The position numbers and the translations under genes were made by a program. DNA of 8,616 nucleotides from an uncultured Lachnospiraceae bacterium (GTDB taxonomy: Bacteria > Bacillota > Clostridia > Lachnospirales > Lachnospiraceae): the NCBI GenBank assembly GCA_947177465.1, contig CAMWUP010000071.1:1-8616 (forward strand), in the 5' to 3' direction. This document shows, piece after piece, positions 1 through 6,549 of this stretch; the first letter of the stretch is position 1, and the number at the start of each line of letters is the position of its first letter. The notes under the pieces are model-generated. The model searched no databases and was not told the DNA's origin. It saw only the letters and a list, made by a program, of their open reading frames with translations.

Positions 1-1
1 A

Positions 2-337
2 TTACATATCGCTCCCACGCAATATGAAGATATGACTTATCCTCATTCAGAAAACATTAAAGCGGTCATGAAGCCGAACGGAGGAAACCCTTATTATGAA
101 GTATCAGTTCCTATTAAAAATCCTTTTCTCCTTTCTTACATAATGAACCTTGTCGATTTTAATGTAAAAACATATACTCCAAAGCAATCCTTTGGTTGCT
201 GCAGCAAATTTAACGAATGTTCCGATGCACTCGAATGTGTACATGAAAACAAATTATATGCCGCAGGATGCAAGTACAGAAAAATAAATTTAGAGAATGG
301 TCGGATATTTTATGGGAAAAACAGAAATATCGATTAA
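2..337 (+). CDS. C-terminal part of an unidentified cysteine-rich protein (5' end outside window)
   Basis: The reading frame is open from base 2 without a stop, so the gene probably starts upstream of the window; the first ATG inside it (32) need not be the start. About 111 residues are visible. The striking part is a tail with five cysteines in the spacing CC-x5-C-x5-C-x10-C, followed by YRKINLENGRIFYGKN and the stop. That spacing could bind zinc or an iron-sulfur cluster, which is inference. I have a weak impression of similar tails on exonuclease-like proteins of clostridial mobile elements, but no catalytic motif is visible here. The gene lies on the AT-rich side of the window with an integrase and a repressor, so it is probably cargo of the same element. 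It converges on the XRE gene, with a hairpin between them. Confidence 0.6.
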   Translation, partial: LHIAPTQYEDMTYPHSENIKAVMKPNGGNPYYEVSVPIKNPFLLSYIMNLVDFNVKTYTPKQSFGCCSKFNECSDALECVHENKLYAAGCKYRKINLENGRIFYGKNRNID

Positions 338-373
338 AAAAAATACAACCGGTATCTGTACCAATAGCAAATC

Positions 374-400
374 AGCGCCTCCCACTTACTCGGAGGCGCT
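374..400. terminator. Hairpin between convergent genes, probable bidirectional terminator
   Basis: A perfect 9-bp stem (AGCGCCTCC at 374-382 with GGAGGCGCT at 392-400) encloses a 9-nt loop. It sits in the 74-bp gap between the stop of the + strand gene (337) and the stop of the - strand XRE gene (412), where a shared terminator is expected. On the + strand it is followed by a moderately T-rich stretch (GCTTCCTTGTGTT); on the - strand no clear U-tract follows, so termination in that direction is less certain. Confidence 0.5.
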
Positions 401-411
401 GCTTCCTTGTG

Positions 412-639
412 TTACCGTCCTACGTTCTTTTTGCTGCTCCGGCCGACCAGATAATCCATTGACACACCATACAGCTCACACAGTTTGTACAGCTTGTGCA
501 CAGGCATTTTCCGCTTACCTGTCTCGTAGATAGAGTATGTCCTCTGGTCTATCCCGAGTTTATATGCAACATACCGTTGTGTATAGTCGTGGTCTTCCCT
601 CAAGTCGCACATTCTTCTCAGCATAATTTCTTTATTCAT
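412..639 (-). CDS. Small XRE-family helix-turn-helix regulator
   Basis: This 75-residue protein is nearly all one Cro/C1-type helix-turn-helix domain. The HTH core runs over about residues 18-43 (YTQRYVAYKLGI, then DQRTYSIYETGKRKMP), followed by the family-typical KLYKLCELYGVSMDYLVGR. It has no extra domain, which fits a compact DNA-binding repressor or control protein that dimerises. The ATG is supported by an AAAAGGAGA ribosome binding site at 647-655, 7 nt upstream. The gene is divergent from the tyrosine recombinase gene, and the 205-bp gap between their starts should hold both promoters. By analogy with phage and ICE modules it may control integrase expression or its own gene. The operator and partner are not proven by sequence. 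Confidence 0.85.
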   Translation of the reverse strand: MNKEIMLRRMCDLREDHDYTQRYVAYKLGIDQRTYSIYETGKRKMPVHKLYKLCELYGVSMDYLVGRSSKKNVGR

Positions 640-844
640 CGCCTTGTCTCCTTTTCCCGTAGAACTATTTGTTATAAGTTACATTTCCTATTGTAAATCA
701 AAACCATTCTGGGAAAAGTCAGTTGCAACCTCATTTACGTATACACAAATATTTATACTCGAATATTGGCAAAATCCTATATATGTGCTAATATAAGTGG
801 CAAGAATGTAATTATCGGCAGTTTTCTGCAGTTAGGAGGCTCTT
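640..844. promoter_or_regulatory. Divergent regulatory region between XRE regulator and integrase
   Basis: This AT-rich gap separates two divergent genes. It holds the integrase promoter (766-794) and integrase ribosome binding site (AGGAGG, 834-839) on the + strand, and the regulator's ribosome binding site (647-655) on the - strand. A 5-bp dyad, GTATA at 739-743 and TATAC at 754-758 separated by 10 bp, lies upstream of the integrase -35 and could be an operator half-site pair, which is weak evidence. For the regulator I see only poor promoter candidates on the - strand: TACAAT at 690-695 without a good -35, and TATAAC at 671-676 with TTGATT 19 nt away. Confidence 0.5.
766..794 (+). promoter_or_regulatory. 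Predicted sigma-A promoter for the integrase gene
   Basis: The -35 box TTGGCA (766-771) is followed after exactly 17 nt by TAATAT (789-794). The latter is preceded by TGC, an extended -10 (TGn) element that would offset its imperfect match to TATAAT. Transcription would start near 801, leaving a leader of about 45 nt that contains AGGAGG at 834-839, 5 nt before the ATG. No experimental evidence is available. Confidence 0.6.
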
Positions 845-1990
845 ATGGCATTGATCCAATGTCCCGAATGTAACCATAACGTATCTGATAAGGCTCTTTC
901 ATGCCCTAACTGCGGCTATCCGCTCCAGCCCTCCCGTGTTCCGGCCAAGAGACCACGCAAAAAACACAAAAAGCTCCCGAACGGATTCGGGAGCATAAAA
1001 AAACTGTCAGGAAACAGGCGGAACCCTTATGCCGCCTATCCACCTACCACGGAATACACGGAAAAAGGGGTACCTGTCACACTGCCGGCTATCGGTTATT
1101 ACGAGGACTGGTACTCTGCTTTTGACGCGCTTAGGGAATACAATCACAACCCCTATGATATTGACAGCGCCAAGCTTACCTTTTCTGATGTTTATACGCA
1201 ATGGTTTAAAGTGAAATTTGAAAGCGAACACGCCCACTTGTCTGAACAGTCAAAAAAGACGTACAAATGGGCTTACAACCAATGCCGGACACTGCATGAC
1301 ATGAAAATGTCCGACATACACAAAAATGAAATGCAGACAGTCCTTAATAACTGCCCTCTCGGATATTCCAGTGTTAGGAGCATTAAAAATCTTTTCGGCC
1401 AGATGTTCCGTTATTCTCTTGAAAACGGAATTGTCGATAAAGACTATTCCCAGTTTATCTTTATCCCCATACAGGACAATAATGAAAAGGGAGAGCCTTT
1501 TACAGAAAATGAAATCGCCCTGCTCTGGAATCATAAAGAAGACCCGTCCGTACAGATTATACTCATACTAATATACAGTGGACTGCGCATAAAGGAACTG
1601 GAAGTTGTTGAAATAGATTTGAAAAACCGCTGCTTTCGCGGTGGATTGAAGACAAAAGCCGGAAAAGAAAGAACAGTTCCCATCCATGAAGCCATATATG
1701 GATTCGTAGAGAATTTTTCACAGAAAGATTTTCATGCCGGTACATTCCGCGACAAAAAATTTTATAAGCTTATTCAATCCGTTGGAATGGAACCTCTTAC
1801 CAACGGAAAAAAACATACGCCGCATGACTGCAGGCATACCTTTTCGTGGCTATGTGATAAGTACCAGGTAGACGACATGTGCAAGCATTTGATTATGGGG
1901 CACAGTCTTGGAAATGACGTGGAAAAAGCTGTATATGGACACAGAACCTTTGAACAGCTATATACAGAGATAAATAAAATACAAGCTTGA
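845..1990 (+). CDS. Tyrosine recombinase/integrase with N-terminal zinc ribbon
   Basis: A 381-residue site-specific recombinase that would insert and excise the mobile element by strand exchange at attachment sites. Residues 1-28 form a zinc ribbon, with cysteines at 6, 9, 20 and 23 in two CPxC/CPNC knuckles. A basic linker (about 31-43) follows, then an arm-type DNA-binding region (about 44-105, beginning NGFGSIKKLSGNRRNPY), a helical core-binding domain (about 110-205) and the catalytic domain (about 215-375). The catalytic set appears complete: R248 (SGLRIKE), a lysine near 269-274, H327 and R330 (PHDCRH), H353 (MGHS) and probable nucleophile Y364 (AVYGH). The start is firm, with AGGAGG 5 nt upstream. 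The extra zinc ribbon is the unusual part. The gene ends about 140 bp from the 3' end of rnpB, so attachment there is plausible. The host-side genes look vertically inherited, whereas this gene is more AT-rich. Confidence 0.93.
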   Translation: MALIQCPECNHNVSDKALSCPNCGYPLQPSRVPAKRPRKKHKKLPNGFGSIKKLSGNRRNPYAAYPPTTEYTEKGVPVTLPAIGYYEDWYSAFDALREYNHNPYDIDSAKLTFSDVYTQWFKVKFESEHAHLSEQSKKTYKWAYNQCRTLHDMKMSDIHKNEMQTVLNNCPLGYSSVRSIKNLFGQMFRYSLENGIVDKDYSQFIFIPIQDNNEKGEPFTENEIALLWNHKEDPSVQIILILIYSGLRIKELEVVEIDLKNRCFRGGLKTKAGKERTVPIHEAIYGFVENFSQKDFHAGTFRDKKFYKLIQSVGMEPLTNGKKHTPHDCRHTFSWLCDKYQVDDMCKHLIMGHSLGNDVEKAVYGHRTFEQLYTEINKIQA

Positions 1991-1991
1991 T

Positions 1992-2013
1992 TTTTGTTGC
2001 TATTTTGTTGCTA
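1992..2013 (+). repeat. Perfect 11-bp tandem repeat just after the integrase stop
   Basis: TTTTGTTGCTA occurs twice head to tail (1992-2002 and 2003-2013), starting 2 nt after the integrase stop codon. Arm-type binding sites for integrases such as those of lambda and Tn916 are short direct repeats of about this size near the att core, so these may be integrase arm sites. That role is inferred only from size and position. Confidence 0.6.
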
Positions 2014-2077
2014 ACCGCATTTTATTTCCCATGTTTTTACGTATTTTTGTATAATTATTTTCGGTGATAATTCTTTT

Positions 2078-2127
2078 TTAAAATCCAGTAAATACGCGCT
2101 TTTCAGCCGTTTTTTACTGGATTTTTA
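2078..2127. terminator. AT-rich hairpin after rnpB and integrase, candidate bidirectional terminator
   Basis: A perfect 13-bp inverted repeat (AAAATCCAGTAAA at 2080-2092 with its complement at 2113-2125) encloses a 20-nt loop. On the - strand that loop can form a small GCT-GAAA-AGC stem. It lies immediately beyond the P1 helix of rnpB and about 90 bp after the integrase stop, so it could end both transcripts. On the + strand the arm ends in five T residues; on the - strand it ends in TTTT that pairs inside the stem and is then followed by A residues, so the U-tract for rnpB is weak. The odd flank may reflect the junction of an inserted element. Confidence 0.55.
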
Positions 2128-2529
2128 AAATAAGCAGGACGATAAGCCGGGTTATGTCACGAATAATCATCTATCTTGGACTTTCGTCGCCGAAAGCCTC
2201 CAGCGACCTACCTGAAAACAGGCCGGGCAAGCCTGTTGTTTTCATATGGTCTTGCTTCGGATGGGGTTTACATGGCTATGGCTGTTACCAGTCACACGGT
2301 AGTCTCTTACACTGCCTTTCCACCCTTACCGTATCAGGGCGAACCCTGAAAGGAACTCCTGTCAGCCAAAGCTGTTACAGTAGTTCTGCACAACGAAGTG
2401 CCGGCGGTTTATTTCTGTTGCACTTGCCTTGGAGTCGCCTCCACCGGACGTTATCCGGCATCCTGCCCTGCGAAGCCCGGACTTTCCTCAGCCGCAAAAG
2501 CAGCCGCGATTATTTGTCCTACTTATTTC
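2128..2529 (-). ncRNA. rnpB: RNase P RNA, bacterial class A
   Basis: This is the catalytic RNA of RNase P, which removes the 5' leader from tRNA precursors together with the RnpA protein. On the - strand the conserved blocks appear in the right order: GAGGAAAGTCCGGGC (2475-2489), the AGTGCAACAGAAA block (within 2403-2425), GGTAAGGGTGGAAAGGC (2314-2330), the J/L15 block GTAAACCCC through AAGCAAGACCA (2247-2271), AGATAGATGATTATTC (2161-2176), and the 3' block GACATAACCCGGCTTA (2143-2158). The ends are set by the P1 helix: 2516-2528 pairs with 2128-2140 over 13 bp, with one G-U pair. Mature ends may be trimmed by a few bases. The length of about 400 nt is normal for class A. A near-consensus promoter lies just upstream and a hairpin follows. 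The open frame on the opposite strand across this region is not a gene. Confidence 0.95.
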
Positions 2530-2535
2530 CATGTA

Positions 2536-2564
2536 ATTGTAACACAAAAAGGTACACCTGCCAA
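2536..2564 (-). promoter_or_regulatory. Strong predicted sigma-A promoter for rnpB
   Basis: On the - strand the -35 box TTGGCA (2559-2564) and the -10 box TACAAT (2536-2541) are separated by exactly 17 nt, each one mismatch from consensus. The expected start is about 2528-2530, coinciding with the first bases of the P1 helix. This lets rnpB be made independently of the protein genes upstream, as expected for a stable RNA. The 95-bp gap between the GH3 stop and the RNA start shows no convincing terminator, so readthrough from the operon is possible as well. Confidence 0.85.
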
Positions 2565-2623
2565 GAGCAGCACCGCATTGTTTTTTCTGTCGCATTGCTT
2601 TCCGGCAGCAGTACTCTCCTTGC

Positions 2624-4795
2624 TTACCTCTCCTCCAAAACAAATCCTTCCGCCGAAATCACCGCCTCCAGCACATCTTTTCCGGTAAGCCTGCAGCTCC
2701 TTGCGTCCGGTCCATGTCCTCCCACGAAAATGTGGTAGCTGCCTTTATGGACAAGCAGTCTTGCCTCCTCATCATACAGGGCAAAGGCTTCCACCGGCAG
2801 ATGGATACAGATTTCCTTTTCCTCCTTTGGCTTTAAGCTGCATTTGCGGATTCCCTTAAGCTGTGCGTTTGGCACATTTACCGCGCCGGCAGCCGGCAGC
2901 GCTTTCACGTATACCTGCACGGTCTCCGTGCCTTCCATAACACCTGTATTCTTTACAGTCAGCTTGATGTCCACACCCGCTTTTGTCACCTTGTCCACTG
3001 AAAGAGATAAGCTTCCGTAAGAAAACTCTGTGTAAGACAAGCCATATCCAAAGGGATACAGCGCTTCATTCTGCATATAGCGGTAGGTCCTTCCCGCCAT
3101 AGCGTAATCCGTAAACTCCGGCAGCTCCTCCGTTGTCCGGTAAAAGGTAACAGGCAGTCTGCCCTCCGGATTTTTATCTCCAAACAATACACGTGCAATC
3201 GCCCTGCCGCCCTGCGCACCGGGATACCACCCCTGTAAAATAGCAGGAATATGCTCGTCCGCCCAGCCTACAGCCAGCGCACTCCCCGAAAGCAGCACCA
3301 GCACTACCGGCTTGCCGCTGGCAGCAATGGTTTCCAACACCTCCTGCTGCAGCCCCGGCAGAGAAAGATTGGGCTTATCGCCGCTGGCAAACTCATTACC
3401 CTCGTCGCCCTCTTCGCCCTCTAGACCGGCGTCCAGTCCCATGCAGGCAATTACCAAATCACTCAGTTCACAAATCTCTTTGACTTCTGAGATTCTCTCA
3501 TTGCCCTTGCTTAAGCCTGTCACCTTCTCTTTACAGAGATGACAGCCCTCTGAGGCAAGCACCCGCACCTCTTCGCCCAAATAATCCTGAATCCCCTCCA
3601 GTACGGTGATATAGCGCGACGCCGTTCCCTCATAATTGCCAATCAGCGCCTTACGGTTGTTGGCATTCGGCCCGATAACGCCGATGGTCTTATATTTCTT
3701 CTTATCCAGCGGCAGCAGGTGATTCTCATTCTTTAACAATACCACGCACTTTTCTGCCGCCTCTTCGTTCAGACGGCGCATGTCAGCAGAATCCACTACT
3801 GTATAAGGGATTTCATCAAAGGGAGTAGGCTCCTGTTCTTCCATCACCCCGAGCTTCATACGGGTCGCAAACAGGTTAATCAGCGCCTCGTCCAGACGCT
3901 TCTCGTTCACTCTGCCGTCCTGTACACCCATTAAGAGATAGGCAAATAAATCGCCGCAGTTTAAATCACATCCGTTATTCATTGCCATGGCAGCAGATTC
4001 CACCGGCGTCTGAGTCACTCCATGCCCGCTGTGAAAATCACGGATAGCCCAGCAGTCCGACACTACATGTCCCGCAAAGCCCCACTGCTCCCTCAGAATG
4101 TCAATCAGCAGTTCTCTGTTGCCGCAGCATGGTGTTCCGTTCGTCCTGTTATAAGCACCCATAACCGCCTCTACATGACCTTCCTCCACACACGCCCGAA
4201 ACGCGGGAAGATAAGTTTCATACAAATCCTGCCTGCTCACTTTTGCGTCAAAATGGTGCCGCAAATCCTCTGGTCCACTGTGTACTGCAAAATGCTTGGC
4301 ACACGCCGCCGCCTTTAAATAGGTTTCGTCATGTCCCTGTAGTCCCATAACAAACCGAACCCCCAGACGCGAAGTCAGATAGGGGTCTTCTCCAAAGGTT
4401 TCATGCCCCCTGCCCCAGCGCGGGTCTCTGAAGATGTTGACATTGGGCGCCCAGAAGGTCAACCCTTTGTAGATATCCCGGTCATCATATTTCTGCTGCA
4501 TATTGAACTTTGCCCTGCCCTCTGTTGAAATGGCATCCGCAACCCGTTCCACAAAGTCCTCGTCAAAGGTTGCTGCCAGTGCAATTGCCTGTGGAAACAC
4601 CGTGGCAACACCTGCCCTGGCAACTCCGTGAAGCGCTTCATTCCACCAATTGTATGCCGGAATTCCCAACCGCTCTATCGCCGGCGCCCTGTGCAGGGTC
4701 TGGGACACCTTTTCCTCTAACGTCATTTTCTCCACAAGCGCTTTGGCGCGCTCCCTGTACAAAGAAAGCTTCTCTTTGTTTTCTGTAATATCCAT
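2624..4795 (-). CDS. Glycoside hydrolase family 3 beta-glycosidase (beta-xylosidase/beta-glucosidase type)
   Basis: This 723-residue enzyme would release single sugars from the non-reducing end of beta-linked oligosaccharides or glycosides by a retaining mechanism. Numbered from the ATG at 4795, the N-terminal barrel has NWWNEALHG (about 49-57), RDPRWGRG (123-130), KH at 167-168, and the nucleophile motif VVSDCWAI with D247. The second alpha/beta domain has LEGEEGD (458-464), where the acid/base glutamate of this subgroup lies. After YPFGYGLSYTEFSY comes a C-terminal fibronectin-III-like domain. There is no signal peptide, so it should act in the cytoplasm on imported substrates. SDCWAI resembles beta-xylosidase-like GH3 members, but substrate cannot be decided. 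The ATG at 4795 was preferred because family members begin close to YRERAKALVEKMTLEEK and AGGACAGG lies 7 nt upstream; a GTG at 4831 (735 residues) and an ATG at 4822 are alternatives. It follows the kinase gene in the same direction. Confidence 0.93.
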   Translation of the reverse strand: MDITENKEKLSLYRERAKALVEKMTLEEKVSQTLHRAPAIERLGIPAYNWWNEALHGVARAGVATVFPQAIALAATFDEDFVERVADAISTEGRAKFNMQQKYDDRDIYKGLTFWAPNVNIFRDPRWGRGHETFGEDPYLTSRLGVRFVMGLQGHDETYLKAAACAKHFAVHSGPEDLRHHFDAKVSRQDLYETYLPAFRACVEEGHVEAVMGAYNRTNGTPCCGNRELLIDILREQWGFAGHVVSDCWAIRDFHSGHGVTQTPVESAAMAMNNGCDLNCGDLFAYLLMGVQDGRVNEKRLDEALINLFATRMKLGVMEEQEPTPFDEIPYTVVDSADMRRLNEEAAEKCVVLLKNENHLLPLDKKKYKTIGVIGPNANNRKALIGNYEGTASRYITVLEGIQDYLGEEVRVLASEGCHLCKEKVTGLSKGNERISEVKEICELSDLVIACMGLDAGLEGEEGDEGNEFASGDKPNLSLPGLQQEVLETIAASGKPVVLVLLSGSALAVGWADEHIPAILQGWYPGAQGGRAIARVLFGDKNPEGRLPVTFYRTTEELPEFTDYAMAGRTYRYMQNEALYPFGYGLSYTEFSYGSLSLSVDKVTKAGVDIKLTVKNTGVMEGTETVQVYVKALPAAGAVNVPNAQLKGIRKCSLKPKEEKEICIHLPVEAFALYDEEARLLVHKGSYHIFVGGHGPDARSCRLTGKDVLEAVISAEGFVLEER

Positions 4796-4802
4796 AGTCA
4801 AA

Positions 4803-4813
4803 CCTGTCCTTCC
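4803..4813 (-). promoter_or_regulatory. Ribosome binding site favouring the downstream GH3 start
   Basis: On the - strand GGAAGGACAGG ends 7 nt before the ATG at 4795. The competing GTG at 4831 has AGAGG about 6 nt upstream, so both are usable. ATG plus a family-typical N-terminus favour the shorter protein. The choice changes only 12 residues. Confidence 0.4.
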
Positions 4814-4873
4814 TGCTGCCATTTGGTTCACGCAGACCCTCTTTTATCAGAGAAGCACTTAGTGTTTCCCTGT

Positions 4874-6526
4874 CTACACTCTGAAACAGCTGCCGCCCAC
4901 AAACTCTCTGCAGATGGAGTTGTTAGGCAGGTTTTCACTGCTCACGCCCAAAAAATAATCCAAAAACTTTAACAGCCTTCTTGCCTCATAGTATTCCGGC
5001 TCTCCCTTGCCGATATGGAAAAGCAGAGGTTCCGCAAACTGCTTCAGCACCGCAAGCTCATAGATAAGCGCCGAGTTGAACATAGCGTCCGCACTCTCCT
5101 GAAACGGGAAGATATTTTCTTCTTCTCCTCTTCTGACAGAAGGCCACATCTGAATCGTTCTCTTGGCATCCGAGCCTCTGGTTCTGGCATCACGCACCAT
5201 TCTCCGCAGCAGCCTTACATCCGTAGTCGGGATTCGATTGTGCGAATCTATGTTCAGGCTGGTAAGGGCGCTGATATAAATCCTGTACTTGCTCTCATCG
5301 GGTAGCGCATAGGAGGTCTTGTCATTCAACCCGTGAATCCCTTCTATCACAAGAATATCCTCTGCTCCCAGCTTCAACGTATTGCCCTTGTACTCCCGCT
5401 TCCCATTTTTAAAGTTAAAGGTCGGCATTTCTACGGTTTCTCCCGCCAGCAGCTTGCACATATCCTGATTGAAAAGCTCAACATCAATCGCTTCTAAGCA
5501 CTCAAAGTTATAATCGCCGTTCTCATCTCTGGGCGTCAGCTCCCTGTCAACAAAATAGTCATCCAGCGCAATCGGATGCGGCGTCATGCCCTGTGTGCGG
5601 AGTTGAATGGAAAGTCTGTGTGAAAAACTTGTCTTGCCTGAAGAGGACGGACCGGCAATCATAATAAATTTAACATTTCCGCGTCTTACAATTTCTTTGG
5701 CAATCTCGCCGATTTTCCGTTCCTGCTCTGCCTCCTGCACTAGAATCACGTCGTTAATATTTCCTGCGCATATTTCATCGTTCAGTTCTCCGACAGTTGT
5801 AATATTTACCTTATCCCCCCACTTCTTTGCCTCCTGTAACGTCTCAAACAAAAGCTTGCTTTCCTTTGATTTCGGCACACAGCAGGGATTCTTCATGTCA
5901 GGAAGAAGCAGCATCATGCCCTCCCTATAAGGAACAAGGTCAAAATATTTTACGTATCCCGCATTGGGCAGCATATAGCCGTAATAGTAATCAAAATAAC
6001 CATCCATCTCATAAATATTGACTGTAGAGCTTCTCCGGTATTGAAATACCTTCTCTTTATCCGCCAGCCCTTTTTCCCGAAACAAATCCATGGCGTCGTC
6101 AAGGGTATAGGATTTTTTTAACATCGGCATTTTCGCCTCAGAAAGTTCCTGCATCCTCTTTTTCAGCTTATCCACCAGTTCTTCTGTCACAGGAAGGGCT
6201 CCCGTAGAAACGTAATAACCGCTTCCTATCGTAAACTCAAATTTGCAGCCCTGTGCAAATTCTGCCCCTGCTATATCAAATACCGACTTCAGCAGCATCA
6301 TCTTTGCGGTACGCATATAAGTCTTGTTTCCCACTGTGTCCTTCCATGTAAAAAATTCCAACTTACCGCTTCTGACCGCCCGCTTAAACAGCTCTCTTAT
6401 CTTGCCGTTTACCGCCACAAGCGCAATCTGGTTGTCATAAGCCGGCTGGTACTCCTTTACAATTTCTTCATAGGTAGTTCCTTTCGGATACTGCCTTTCC
6501 TTCCCTTCGATTGTCAGTGTAATCAT
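4874..6526 (-). CDS. Nucleoside (uridine) kinase-like protein with ThrRS-like TGS/SAD N-terminal domains
   Basis: A 550-residue two-part protein. The C-terminal half is a uridine kinase/phosphoribulokinase-type P-loop kinase: Walker A GPSSSGKTS at 292-300, LDDYF at 321-325 (substrate-side aspartates), IEGIHGL at 394-400, and an arginine-rich lid RLLRRMVRDARTRG around 438-451. The first 60 or so residues look like a TGS domain. Residues about 65-210 resemble the second additional domain of threonyl-tRNA synthetase (TGALPVTEELVDKL, then MDGYFDYYYGYMLPNAGYVKYFDL), but I see no HxxxH editing motif. ATP-dependent phosphorylation of a nucleoside or similar small molecule is the likely activity, while substrate and the job of the N-terminus are unknown. 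It is longer than plain uridine kinase (about 210 residues). GGGAGG at 6536-6541 lies 9 nt before the ATG, and the gene starts 23 nt after nif3, so co-transcription is likely. Confidence 0.88.
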   Translation of the reverse strand: MITLTIEGKERQYPKGTTYEEIVKEYQPAYDNQIALVAVNGKIRELFKRAVRSGKLEFFTWKDTVGNKTYMRTAKMMLLKSVFDIAGAEFAQGCKFEFTIGSGYYVSTGALPVTEELVDKLKKRMQELSEAKMPMLKKSYTLDDAMDLFREKGLADKEKVFQYRRSSTVNIYEMDGYFDYYYGYMLPNAGYVKYFDLVPYREGMMLLLPDMKNPCCVPKSKESKLLFETLQEAKKWGDKVNITTVGELNDEICAGNINDVILVQEAEQERKIGEIAKEIVRRGNVKFIMIAGPSSSGKTSFSHRLSIQLRTQGMTPHPIALDDYFVDRELTPRDENGDYNFECLEAIDVELFNQDMCKLLAGETVEMPTFNFKNGKREYKGNTLKLGAEDILVIEGIHGLNDKTSYALPDESKYRIYISALTSLNIDSHNRIPTTDVRLLRRMVRDARTRGSDAKRTIQMWPSVRRGEEENIFPFQESADAMFNSALIYELAVLKQFAEPLLFHIGKGEPEYYEARRLLKFLDYFLGVSSENLPNNSICREFVGGSCFRV

Positions 6527-6549
6527 CTTCCAATACCTCCCATGTATTT

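Noticed and set aside
32..337. ATG at 32 as the true start of the left-hand gene
   Set aside because: The frame is open upstream to the window edge and no good ribosome binding site precedes it; an upstream start is more likely.
350..361. Small GGTA...TACC hairpin
   Set aside because: Only four base pairs with a four-base loop, too weak to be called beside the 9-bp hairpin at 374-400.
1991..2140. tRNA or tmRNA fragment as integration target
   Set aside because: No tRNA-like cloverleaf or T-arm GTTCRA motif was found in the gap; the only RNA gene at the junction is rnpB.
2574..2597. Direct repeat CGCATTG (2574-2580 and 2591-2597) between GH3 and rnpB
   Set aside because: Seven bases, two copies, no link to a known site; it could arise by chance and lies upstream of the rnpB -35.
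2154..2738. Long + strand open frame of 194 codons and a nested 96-codon frame
   Set aside because: They lie antisense to the highly conserved RNase P RNA and run into the GH3 gene; the composition (Ser/Pro/Cys-rich) is typical of a shadow frame.
4796..4873. Possible terminator or promoter between the kinase and GH3 genes
   Set aside because: Only a weak CTCT/AGAG pairing and no paired -35/-10 boxes were found, so the gap is treated as intra-operon.
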